From an uncultured Ellagibacter sp. (lineage in GTDB: Bacteria; Actinomycetota; Coriobacteriia; Coriobacteriales; Eggerthellaceae): a stretch of DNA of 47,259 bases. This document shows positions 8,083 through 15,915 of the stretch, one piece after another. Below the pieces are notes generated by a model that was given only the letters and a program-made list of their open reading frames with translations, was not told the DNA's origin and made no database searches. Both the position numbers and the translations under genes were made by a program. How positions within the stretch are numbered: position 1 is the first letter of the stretch; the number at the start of each line of letters is the position of its first letter. Location of the stretch: positions 1-47,259 of the forward strand of contig CAKUGU010000014.1 of the NCBI GenBank assembly GCA_934654815.1, read 5' to 3'.

Positions 8083-9273
8083 CTACAGCGCGCGCACGGC
8101 GGCGGTAAGGCGATGGCATGCCTCTTCGACGACCGAACGCGGGCAGGCGATGTTGAAGCGGATGAACCCTTCGCCGCCGGTACCGAACATGGTGCCCATG
8201 TCGAGCCAGAGGCGGGCCTTGTTCTCGACGAGGTCGACGAGCCCCTCGCCGTCAAGGCCGAGCGCGCGGCAGTCGACCCAGGGAAGGTACGTGCTCTCGA
8301 GTGGGACGACCTTGAGGGCCGGCGCTTCGGACGCGAAGATGGCTCGCATCGCCTCGTAATTGCCGGCGAGGTAGCGCTTAAGCTCGGCGAGCCAGGGCGC
8401 CCCGAGCGTGTAGCACGCTTCGGCCGCTGCGAGGCCAAGCGCGCTCGGCTCGTCGTAGCCCGTCTGCGCGATCGCGCGCTTGAACGCGGCTTTCAGCTTC
8501 GGATTGGCGATGAAGATGTTCGAGATCTGCAGGCCCGCGATGTTGAATGTCTTGCTCGGGGAGGTGCAGATGATCGAATGGGCGAGCACATCGTTCCCGA
8601 GCCGCGCGAGCGAAGTGTGGGCGTGCCCCGCCTGCGCGAAGTCGGCGTGGATCTCGTCCGACACGATGACGACGTCGTTCTCAAGGCAGATTTCGGCGAT
8701 GCGCGAGAGTTCCTCTTCGGTCCAGGCGCGCCCGACGGGGTTCGCAGGGTTGCAGAGGATGAAGAGCTTCGGCGCATGCTCGCGCACCGTCTTTTCGAAG
8801 GCGTCGAAGTCGATGCGGTAGCGAAGCTCTTCCGCATCGTCGTATGCGCAGACGAGCGGCGCTTCGACCACGATTCGGCCGTTGTCCTCGATGGTGTTCT
8901 TGAACGGGTAGTACACGGGCGGCTGGATGAGGACGCCGTCACCCTCGTTCGTGAAGGCGCGCACGGCCGCCGAAAGGGCGAACACCACGCCCGGGGTGGT
9001 GACGAACCAGCTGCGCTCGGGGCGGAAACCGTGATGCTTCTCGAACCAACCCTGCACCGCCTCGTAGTAGGACGGCTTCGCCATGCTGTAACCGAAGATG
9101 CCCTCGTCGATGCGCGCGCGAAGCGCGTCGAGGATTTCCGACGGCATGCGGAAGTCCATGTCGGCGACCCAAAGCGAGAGGTCGTCTTCCCGGTGCCCGC
9201 GCGCCTTGGCCGCGTCGTACTTGAGGCAGCCGGTATGGTGCCGGTCGATGACGGTGTCGAAATCGTAAGCCAT
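8083..9273 (-). CDS. MalY/PatB family PLP-dependent C-S lyase
   Basis: This fold-type I PLP enzyme probably cleaves cystathionine or cysteine C-S bonds to pyruvate, ammonia and a thiol. The 396-residue protein shows the MalY/PatB N terminus (YDFDTVIDRHHTGCLKYD, then LWVADMDFRMP), the CNPANPVG block at 175-182, SDEIHADF near 205, and the PLP lysine K241 in TSPSKTFN. The ATG has GAAGGAGA about 4 nt ahead. The gene lies 14 nt downstream of the cystathionine enzyme gene, so the two form a sulfur amino-acid operon. Ordinary aminotransferase activity is possible but the MalY signature favours a beta-lyase. Confidence 0.9.
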   Translation of the reverse strand: MAYDFDTVIDRHHTGCLKYDAAKARGHREDDLSLWVADMDFRMPSEILDALRARIDEGIFGYSMAKPSYYEAVQGWFEKHHGFRPERSWFVTTPGVVFALSAAVRAFTNEGDGVLIQPPVYYPFKNTIEDNGRIVVEAPLVCAYDDAEELRYRIDFDAFEKTVREHAPKLFILCNPANPVGRAWTEEELSRIAEICLENDVVIVSDEIHADFAQAGHAHTSLARLGNDVLAHSIICTSPSKTFNIAGLQISNIFIANPKLKAAFKRAIAQTGYDEPSALGLAAAEACYTLGAPWLAELKRYLAGNYEAMRAIFASEAPALKVVPLESTYLPWVDCRALGLDGEGLVDLVENKARLWLDMGTMFGTGGEGFIRFNIACPRSVVEEACHRLTAAVRAL

Positions 9274-9287
9274 GATTCTCCTTCGTG

Positions 9288-10421
9288 CTAGCAAAGCGCC
9301 TGGTCAAGGTCGCGAATGAGGTCGGACGCCGACTCGAGCCCGACCGACAGGCGAAGCATCTTGCCGTCGATGCCCTTCGCGGCGAGCTCGTCGGGGTCGA
9401 CGTCGGCGTGCGTTTGGGTGAGCGGGTAGGTGATGAGCGTCTCGGCGCCGCCGAGGCTTTCGGCGAAGCGGATCACCTTCACGCGCTCGAGCGCGCGGCG
9501 GGCGATGTCCTCGCTTTTCACGCTGAACGTGATCATGCCGCCGAAGCCCGTTCCCTGACGAAGACAGAGGTCGTGCGCGGGGTGGCTTTCAAGACCGGGG
9601 TAGCTTACGGATGCGACTGCCGGCTGGTCTGTAAGCCATTGCGCGATCGCAAGCGCGTTTCGCTGGTGCTGCTCCATGCGCAAGGGCAGGGTCTTGATGC
9701 CGCGGGAAACGAGCCAGGAGTCGAGCGGGGAGAGCCCCGACCCGATGGTCTTGATGAGGTAACGGAGCTTTTCCGAGAGCTCGGGGGTCGCCGAGGTGAC
9801 GAACCCGCAGATGACGTCGTTGTGGCCGCAGAGGTACTTCGTCCCGCTTTCCACGACGAGGTCGGCGCCGAGCGCGATCGGGCGCTGGAAATAGGGCGTG
9901 AGGAAGGTGTTGTCGACGACGAGCAGGGCCCCCGCGTCGTGCGCGAGCTCGGCGAGCGCGGCGATGTCGGAGACGACCATGGTGGGGTTGGTGGGGGTCT
10001 CCACGAAGAGCATGTCGGCGCCTTGCGAAAGCTTTTCGGCGACGGCCTTGAGGTCGGAGGTGTCGCAGGCGTCGACGGTGATGCCGTTTTTCCTCGTGAC
10101 GCCGTCGAAGAGCCTGATCGTTCCCCCGTAGAGGTCCCACGAGCTCACGATGCGTGCGCCGGGGCGCAAAAGCTCGAACAGGCACGAAATCGCCGCCATG
10201 CCCGACGAGAACGCGATGCAGTCGTCGCCGCCCTCGAGCGCGCACACGGTGTCCTCGAGCGTTTCGCGGGTGGGGTTCTGCAGGCGGGAGTAATCGTAGC
10301 CGGTCGATTGCCCGACGCCGGGGTGGGCGAAGGTCGAGGTGAGGTAGATCGGGTTGGAGACGGCGCCGGTGGGCTCGTCGAATCGTTGGGGCGGATGGAC
10401 GCAGAGCGTTTCGAAATCCAT
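9288..10421 (-). CDS. Cystathionine gamma-synthase/lyase family enzyme
   Basis: This trans-sulfuration PLP enzyme of the Cys/Met metabolism family makes or cleaves cystathionine-type thioethers. The 377-residue protein has YSRLQNPTRETLE, SSGMAA (73-78), ETPTNP (141-146), VDNTF (169-173), and the PLP lysine K195 in SGTKYLCGHND. The C-terminal SLGGAETLITYP is typical of the family. Sequence alone does not separate gamma-synthase (MetB), beta-lyase (MetC), gamma-lyase or methionine gamma-lyase. Pairing with a MalY-type lyase would fit synthase followed by lyase in methionine synthesis. An AAAAAGGA Shine-Dalgarno precedes the ATG. An inverted repeat in the leader could be an operator. Confidence 0.9.
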   Translation of the reverse strand: MDFETLCVHPPQRFDEPTGAVSNPIYLTSTFAHPGVGQSTGYDYSRLQNPTRETLEDTVCALEGGDDCIAFSSGMAAISCLFELLRPGARIVSSWDLYGGTIRLFDGVTRKNGITVDACDTSDLKAVAEKLSQGADMLFVETPTNPTMVVSDIAALAELAHDAGALLVVDNTFLTPYFQRPIALGADLVVESGTKYLCGHNDVICGFVTSATPELSEKLRYLIKTIGSGLSPLDSWLVSRGIKTLPLRMEQHQRNALAIAQWLTDQPAVASVSYPGLESHPAHDLCLRQGTGFGGMITFSVKSEDIARRALERVKVIRFAESLGGAETLITYPLTQTHADVDPDELAAKGIDGKMLRLSVGLESASDLIRDLDQALC

Positions 10422-10446
10422 GAAGCGTGTTCCTTTTTCGTTCAGA

Positions 10447-10475
10447 GGTTAACCAGAGTCTCCTGGTAGGGTTAA
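10447..10475 (-). promoter_or_regulatory. Inverted repeat upstream of the cystathionine enzyme gene
   Basis: GGTTAACCAG (10447-10456) faces CTGGT (10463-10467) and GGGTTAA (10469-10475), giving an imperfect dyad 26 nt before the minus-strand start. It does not match any SAM riboswitch class I know. It may be an operator or a leader hairpin. Confidence 0.35.
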
Positions 10476-10565
10476 ATGCCTGATAAGGATAGCTTTTTCA
10501 GCAGTCGAGGGCAATATTTCGTCTTATTCGAACTTCCGAAAGCATGCGTTCGGTTTCCCCGAAAG

Positions 10566-10601
10566 AAAAAAGGCCCGGAAGCGTTGCACCGCTTTCGGGC
10601 C
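10566..10601 (-). terminator. Terminator of tmRNA
   Basis: On the minus strand a 12-bp stem with one mismatch (10601-10590 with 10583-10572) and a 6-nt loop is followed by six T. It lies 9 nt past the CCA end of ssrA. Confidence 0.85.
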
Positions 10602-10610
10602 GATAGCGTG

Positions 10611-10981
10611 TGGTGGAGGCGCGGAGAATCGAACTCCGGTCCATACTATATTCTCCCCGAGGCTCTACAAGCTTATTCCGTGGTCGGGTTCAAGGCCGCC
10701 GCAGTCCACGGACAAACGTTGACGGCCCGGATCGGTTCGGTCTTAGCCGGGGCCATACCGATTACGTGCCCCAGGCGCAGTCCCCTAAAATGACGTCGCG
10801 CCCGAGTCGGGGACAACCCGGGGTTGACGTGCCAGGTGCTGTTTAGGCAGCCATGGCGAGCGCAGGAGCGCTCTGATAGTTCTTCTTGCCAATTAACTTG
10901 ACGGTACCCCTGTTTTACGTGGCGAGGAGACCACGACCTGCTCTTCGGATCGAACATACCATGTCGAAACCAGTCGCCCCC
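10611..10981 (-). ncRNA. ssrA: Transfer-messenger RNA (tmRNA)
   Basis: This 371-nt tmRNA rescues stalled ribosomes with SmpB. The 5' end GGGGGCG (10981-10975) pairs with CGCCTCC near the 3' end, with one G-U pair. It is followed by the conserved ACTGGTTTCGACA. The 3' end carries a T arm (GGTTCGA-like GAGTTCGATTC) and an encoded ACCA ending at 10611. The tag reading frame runs 10890-10843 and reads GKKNYQSAPALAMAA then TAA, ending in the usual small hydrophobic degron. The exact resume codon is inferred. A near-consensus promoter and a T-tailed terminator flank it, so it is transcribed alone. Confidence 0.96.
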
Positions 10982-11072
10982 GTGATGAAGCGGCCGGAGT
11001 GGGCCGTTCGCGGGGAACAAATGCGTTCCACCTTGTCAATGTGCTCAAGAGCGCTGCTCTTGCGGAACCTTC

Positions 11073-11101
11073 ATTGTAGGGGCGTCGCGCGGTGCCGTCA
11101 A
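11073..11101 (-). promoter_or_regulatory. Promoter of ssrA
   Basis: TTGACG (11101-11096) and TACAAT (11078-11073) are separated by 17 nt on the minus strand, about 90 nt before the mature 5' end. A precursor leader would be removed by RNase P. This is the best-matching -35/-10 pair seen in the window. Confidence 0.75.
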
Positions 11102-11211
11102 GCATGCCGCGCGCGCAACGCGCGAAGCGGTTGGCGTCCGGCGATGCCTGCGCCTGCGAAGCGGCGTTTCATGCAACCTGTGCGAATGTTGGAATTCCTG
11201 CGAGTGCATGT

Positions 11212-11220
11212 TGGTACAAT
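11212..11220 (+). promoter_or_regulatory. Extended -10 element for the L,D-transpeptidase gene
   Basis: TGGTACAAT lies 45 nt ahead of the start. It diverges from the ssrA promoter about 110 nt away. A TTGGAA at 11189-11194 gives a long 20-nt spacer. Confidence 0.5.
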
Positions 11221-11264
11221 GAATCGGCTACAGACGCAACAGAAACGAATGATTGAAGCCTCAC

Positions 11265-12959
11265 ATGAGCAACACCGACAGACAACCCAACCCGCAACGC
11301 GGCAAGCACGCCGCGTCCTCGACGCCCGGCACCGACAAGACGCGGCAGATGCCTTACATTCCCGAAGTCGAGCCGCACGGCGGCGAGCGTGCGCCGCATC
11401 GCGCGCAACCCGTCCGCCGCACGCCTTCGGGCGTGCAGGGCGCCGGGGCATACTCCGCCTACCGCCCGGTGAACGTGGGCGCCTCCGGCCCTTACGCGGT
11501 CGAGATGGAGCCCGTTCCCTCGCACGACGGGAAAAACGGCAAGCGCGCCGGCAAGATCGCGGCCATCGTTTGCGGCGTGGTCGTCGGCGTGCTTCTCGTC
11601 GCCTACCTTATCGGCGTCGCCGTCTTCTCGGGGCACTTCTGGCCCAACGCGAAGATGGGCGATACCGACATCTCGCTCAAGACGCCCGACGAAATCACCT
11701 CGGCGCTTGAGCAGGGCGTCGAAAAGTACTCCCTGCGCATCCACGGCGACGGCCTCGACGTGACGCTGTCGGCGAACGAGGCGGGCGTGAACTTCAACGC
11801 CGAGCGCATCGTTTCGGGGATGTTCGACGCCGCGAACGCGTGGGCGTGGCCGATCGAGGTGTTCTCCGAGCACGACGTGACGGCCGCTCTCGTCGCCACG
11901 CTCGACGAGAGCGGCGTCTCCGACGAGCTGCACGCCGCGATCGACGCGGTGAACGCGAGCACCCAGGCCCCGGTGAACGCGACGGTCGCCTACAACGAGT
12001 CGTCCAAGACGTTCGAGATCGTGAAGGAACAGTATGGCACGCAGATCAACACCGACGTGGTGATGGCGGCGATGTCGGATGCGGTGTCGACGCTCCAACG
12101 CGAAGTCGTGCTCGACGAGGCGGCTCTCTCGCAGCCGACGATCCTCTCCACCGACCAACGCGTGGTCGACGCCTGCGCCCAGGCCAACGGCATGATCCTC
12201 GTGAACGTGCAGTTCGCGCTCGCGGGAACACCCGTCACCTCGCTCGACGCCTCCGTCGTCGCGCCTTGCATCACGATCGGGGACGATTTGTCGGTGAGTC
12301 TTGACGAGGACGCGCTTGGCGATTGGGCCGACAAGATCGCGTCGACCTATTCGACCGTCGGCAACAAGCGCACCTATACGCGCGCCGACGGCAAGCAGAT
12401 AAGCGTCTCGGGCGGTTCGTACGGATGGAAGATCGACCGCGACGCGCTCTTCGACGCGGCGAAGAGCGCCATCGACTCCGACCAGACAGGGCAGGCGGAC
12501 CTGCCGTGCAGCCAGACGGGCACCGCTGCCCCGAGCGCCGACGGCGGGCGCGACTGGGGGACGCGCTACATCGACGTCGACCTCACCGCCCAGCATGCCT
12601 GGCTTTACGACGAGTCGGGTGCCGTCGTGTGGGAGTCCGATATCGTGAGCGGCAAGCCGACCTCCACTGCGTCGAGCCTCACCCCTTCGGGTGTCTACGT
12701 CATCAACAGCAACTCGGGCGGCTCAACGCTCAAAGGGACCAACGACGACGGTTCGAAGTACGAGACGCCGGTCACCTTCTGGATGCCGTTCGTCGGCAAC
12801 CTCATCGGGTTCCACGATGCCACCTGGCAATCCGCCTTCGGCGGCACGCGCTACAAGGACGGCGCGGGTTCGCATGGGTGCGTGAATCTGCCCTACAACA
12901 TGGCCGAAGCGCTCCACAACACGTGCCGCGCGGGCGACGTGGTGGTGTGCCACTGGTGA
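11265..12959 (+). CDS. Membrane-anchored L,D-transpeptidase (YkuD domain)
   Basis: The enzyme is predicted to form 3-3 peptidoglycan cross-links or attach proteins to the wall, outside the membrane. The 564-residue protein has a Pro/Arg-rich cytoplasmic N terminus (1-95), one membrane helix (about 98-121), and a long extracytoplasmic region resembling repeated PG_binding_4 domains (about 130-415). The C-terminal YkuD domain starts at the YIDVDLTAQHAWLYD segment. The catalytic motif SHGCVNLP is complete, with H537 and nucleophile C539. The ATG at 11265 is preferred to an in-frame TTG at 11253. Neither has a strong Shine-Dalgarno. It is apparently monocistronic, with a promoter-like element ahead and a hairpin behind. 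Confidence 0.93.
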   Translation: MSNTDRQPNPQRGKHAASSTPGTDKTRQMPYIPEVEPHGGERAPHRAQPVRRTPSGVQGAGAYSAYRPVNVGASGPYAVEMEPVPSHDGKNGKRAGKIAAIVCGVVVGVLLVAYLIGVAVFSGHFWPNAKMGDTDISLKTPDEITSALEQGVEKYSLRIHGDGLDVTLSANEAGVNFNAERIVSGMFDAANAWAWPIEVFSEHDVTAALVATLDESGVSDELHAAIDAVNASTQAPVNATVAYNESSKTFEIVKEQYGTQINTDVVMAAMSDAVSTLQREVVLDEAALSQPTILSTDQRVVDACAQANGMILVNVQFALAGTPVTSLDASVVAPCITIGDDLSVSLDEDALGDWADKIASTYSTVGNKRTYTRADGKQISVSGGSYGWKIDRDALFDAAKSAIDSDQTGQADLPCSQTGTAAPSADGGRDWGTRYIDVDLTAQHAWLYDESGAVVWESDIVSGKPTSTASSLTPSGVYVINSNSGGSTLKGTNDDGSKYETPVTFWMPFVGNLIGFHDATWQSAFGGTRYKDGAGSHGCVNLPYNMAEALHNTCRAGDVVVCHW

Positions 12960-12983
12960 GCCTGCCGTGAAGCTGAGAAGAGG

Positions 12984-13023
12984 GAAGGGCGCCGTGCGGA
13001 ATCTCATCCGCGCGGCGCTCTTC
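12984..13023. terminator. Hairpin between convergent genes
   Basis: A 16-bp stem with two G-U pairs (12984-12999 with 13008-13023) closes an 8-nt loop between the transpeptidase gene and the convergent deacylase gene. No clear U-tract follows, so this is a likely but imperfect terminator. Confidence 0.55.
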
Positions 13024-13080
13024 CTGCGTTCGGGGTGATGCCCCGCGTGCGCCCTGTTTCGGCGGGCCCGCCGGTACTCC

Positions 13081-13563
13081 CTACACGGTGATGTCGGCGT
13101 AGCGGAGGGGGATCACCCGTTCGAGGTCGTCCGGCGCGAGCTCCACCTGGCACCCGATGCGCCCTCCCGAGAACATGATCGTGTCGAAGAGCTGCGCGGT
13201 CTCGTCGATCGTGGTGTCGAAGAGCTTCTTCATGCCGACGGGCGAGCAGCCGCCGTGGATATAGCCGGTCAGGGGCAGAAGCTCCTTCGACTTCACCATG
13301 CTGATCGCCTTTTCTCCGACGGCCGCGGCAGCCTTCTTCAGGTCGAGCTCCTCGGCGACGGGCACCATGAACACGTAGTGCTCGCCCGATTTCGCCACCG
13401 TCACGAGCGTCTTGAACGTTTGGGCGGGGTCTTGGTGCAGAAGGCTTGCCACCTCGACGCCCGAAAGCGCCTCCTCGCAGGGGAAGATGTGGCTTTCGTA
13501 GGGCACGCCCTGCGCCTCTATCTCCCGCATCGCGTTGGTCTTCGTTTCCTTGTGCTTTCCCAT
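13081..13563 (-). CDS. ybaK: YbaK-type Cys-tRNA(Pro) deacylase
   Basis: This trans-editing enzyme hydrolyses mischarged cysteinyl-tRNA(Pro). The 160-residue protein shows the YbaK/EbsC pattern: TKTNAMREIEAQGVPYESH, the HQDPAQTFKTLV block with the conserved Lys, FMVPVAEELDLKKAA, and the loop GYIHGGCSPVGMKK that lines the active site. Length is typical. The ATG at 13563 follows an AGGAG about 10 nt upstream, and an open 13-codon extension is rejected. It is a single gene convergent with the transpeptidase and divergent from the ABC exporter operon. Confidence 0.93.
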   Translation of the reverse strand: MGKHKETKTNAMREIEAQGVPYESHIFPCEEALSGVEVASLLHQDPAQTFKTLVTVAKSGEHYVFMVPVAEELDLKKAAAAVGEKAISMVKSKELLPLTGYIHGGCSPVGMKKLFDTTIDETAQLFDTIMFSGGRIGCQVELAPDDLERVIPLRYADITV

Positions 13564-13667
13564 GCTTTCCAGCTCCTCTCCGTTTCGGTGTGAGGGTAGC
13601 ACAACACAGGCGCCCCGACCGAGTTCTCCGCGGCGAACAGGGTGTTTCTGCGGAATTAAGTTATCGG

Positions 13668-13724
13668 TAAGGCAACAGCGCCTTATGCGGTCCCTTGCGA
13701 AGGAGTAGCATTAGCATTTCGCAA
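13668..13724 (+). promoter_or_regulatory. Dyad repeats ahead of the ABC exporter operon
   Basis: Two dyads lie in the leader: TAAGGC (13668-13673) with GCCTTA (13680-13685), and TTGCGAA (13695-13701) with TTCGCAA (13718-13724). They could be operators for a drug-responsive regulator, but no regulator gene is adjacent and the proposal is only structural. Confidence 0.35.
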
Positions 13725-13752
13725 ACCAAGAAAGGGAAGGTCAACGCAACCC

Positions 13753-15915
13753 ATGCGGATCATCAGCTACTTCAAGCACTCGAAAGCGGCGGTCCTGCTC
13801 GTCGTGTGCCTGCTCATCGTGCAGGCGGCGACCGACCTGTCGCTGCCCAGGCTCACGTCCGACATCGTCGACGTCGGCATCCAGCAGTCGGGTATCGAGC
13901 ACGCCTCGCCCGAGGAAATGCGCTCGGGCACCTACGACGCCGTCTGCATGATGCTCTCAGGCGACGACGAATCGGAGTTCTCGGGCTATTACGCCCAGGG
14001 AGACGACGGCGCCTACTACCTGACCGACGAGGGAACGTCGGCGCGCGACCGCGCGGACGACCTTGCCGCCTTGCCGCTCGTCGTCGTGGAGAACGCCTCC
14101 AAGATGGAAGGGTTCGACCTCGACGCGGCCGTCACGGCCTATCAGGCGGGGATGCTCTCGAAGGACCAGATCTCCCAGGCGCTCGCTTCCGTCACCGACG
14201 CGCTCGGCGAGAACAGCGACCTCATCATCAAGCAGCAGGGCATCGTCGCGGCGAAGGCCGAGTACGAGGCGCTCGGGGTCGACGTGTCGGCCATGCAGAT
14301 GAACTACCTTCTGCGCACGGGCGCCCAAATGCTCGGGCTCGCGGCGCTCGGCATGGTCGCCGCCATCGCGGTGGGCTTCCTCGCCTCCCGCACCGCCGCC
14401 AAGATCGGCTTCACCCTGCGCGAGAAGCTGTTCTCGCGCGTCCTCTCGTTCTCCGAGGCGGACATCAACCGCTTCTCCGCCGCATCGCTCATCACGCGCG
14501 GCACGAACGACATCACGCTCATCCAGAACGTGGCGGTTATGCTGCAGCGCATGGTGCTCTACGCGCCGATCCTCGGCATCGGCGGCATCATCATGATGAC
14601 GCAGACGAACGTGTCGATGGCGTGGATCATCGTCGTCGCCGTCATCGCGGTGTTCGCGCTCGTGCTGGTGCTGTTCACCGCTGCCATGCCGAAGTTCAAG
14701 ATCATGCAGAAGCTCATCGACCGCGTGAACCTCGTCGCGCGCGAGACGCTGACGGGGCTTCCCGTCGTGCGCGCCTTCGGACGGGAGAAGCATGAGGAGG
14801 CGCGCTTCGACGAGGCGAGCCGCAACCTCATGAAGACGCAGCTGTTCACGAACCGCGTCATGACGTTCATGATGCCGTGCATGATGCTCATCATGAACTG
14901 CGTGTCGGTCGCCATCGTGTGGTTTGGCGGCATCTGCATCGACGAGGGCACACTCCAGACGGGCGACCTCATCGCGTTCATCACCTACGCGATGGTCATC
15001 ATCATGGGCTTCCTCATGATCGGCATGATCTCCATCATGCTCCCCCGCGCGAACGTCGCCGCCGAGCGCGTCGACGAGGTCATCGAGTGCGAGTCCACGA
15101 TCACCGACCCCGAAAGCCCGCGCGACGCCGAGCTCTCGCGCGACGGTGCCCCCTTGGGCGCGGAAATCGCGTTCAAGGACGTGACGTTCACGTACCGTGA
15201 CGCGTCGGCGCCCGCGGTCGAGCACATCTCGTTTACGGCCGAGGCGGGCAAGACCACCGCGATCATCGGCGCGACGGGGTCAGGCAAGTCGACCATCGCC
15301 AAGCTCATGATGCGTTTCTACGACGCATCGTCGGGCGCGGTCAGCATCGACGGCATCGACGTGCGCGAGCTTACCCAGCATGCGCTCCGCGCGCAGATGG
15401 GGTACGTCCCCCAGAAGGCGTTTCTGTTCTCGGGGACCGTCGAGAGCAACGTCGCCTATTCCGACGAGGGCATGGGCGCCGAAAGCGTTTCCCGTGCGCT
15501 CGAGATAGCCCAGGCGGCCGACTTCGTGGGCGAGATGCCCGAAGGCGCCGCGTCCTCGATCTCGCAGGGCGGCACGAACGTCTCCGGCGGCCAGCGCCAG
15601 CGCCTCGCCATCGCGCGAGCGCTCGCGGTCCCGGCGCGCGCGTTCGTCTTCGACGATTCGTTCTCTGCGCTCGACTACAAGACCGACGCGGCGCTGCGGC
15701 TGGAACTCGCCGAGAAGCTCGCCGGCAGGACCGTCGTCATCGTGGCCCAGCGCATCTCGACCATCATGCATGCCGACACTATCGTGGTGCTCGACGACGG
15801 GCGGATGTGCGGCGTGGGCACGCACGAAGAGCTCATGGAAACCTGCGACGAGTACCGCGAGATCGCGCTGTCGCAGCTATCGGAAGAGGAACTGAAGGGA
15901 GGTGATGCGCGATGA
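13753..15915 (+). CDS. Heterodimeric ABC exporter, degenerate-site half
   Basis: This half-transporter (720 residues) has a six-helix exporter membrane domain followed by an ATPase domain. Walker A GATGSGKST is at 506-514 and the signature VSGGQ at 610-614. The Walker B is FVFDD with D635 where the catalytic Glu should be, and the switch His is Gln (Q666 in VAQRISTI). Those changes mark the non-catalytic half of heterodimers such as TM287/288 and BmrCD. An unusual extracytoplasmic insertion of about 150 residues lies between the first and second helices (about 45-190). Its stop overlaps the next start by 4 nt. Substrate is unknown: drug, lipid and peptide are all possible. Confidence 0.92.
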   Translation: MRIISYFKHSKAAVLLVVCLLIVQAATDLSLPRLTSDIVDVGIQQSGIEHASPEEMRSGTYDAVCMMLSGDDESEFSGYYAQGDDGAYYLTDEGTSARDRADDLAALPLVVVENASKMEGFDLDAAVTAYQAGMLSKDQISQALASVTDALGENSDLIIKQQGIVAAKAEYEALGVDVSAMQMNYLLRTGAQMLGLAALGMVAAIAVGFLASRTAAKIGFTLREKLFSRVLSFSEADINRFSAASLITRGTNDITLIQNVAVMLQRMVLYAPILGIGGIIMMTQTNVSMAWIIVVAVIAVFALVLVLFTAAMPKFKIMQKLIDRVNLVARETLTGLPVVRAFGREKHEEARFDEASRNLMKTQLFTNRVMTFMMPCMMLIMNCVSVAIVWFGGICIDEGTLQTGDLIAFITYAMVIIMGFLMIGMISIMLPRANVAAERVDEVIECESTITDPESPRDAELSRDGAPLGAEIAFKDVTFTYRDASAPAVEHISFTAEAGKTTAIIGATGSGKSTIAKLMMRFYDASSGAVSIDGIDVRELTQHALRAQMGYVPQKAFLFSGTVESNVAYSDEGMGAESVSRALEIAQAADFVGEMPEGAASSISQGGTNVSGGQRQRLAIARALAVPARAFVFDDSFSALDYKTDAALRLELAEKLAGRTVVIVAQRISTIMHADTIVVLDDGRMCGVGTHEELMETCDEYREIALSQLSEEELKGGDAR

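Noticed and set aside
10610..10846. Small open frames over 10476-10846 on the plus strand
   Set aside because: They are antisense to tmRNA, whose ends, tag frame, promoter and terminator are all clear.
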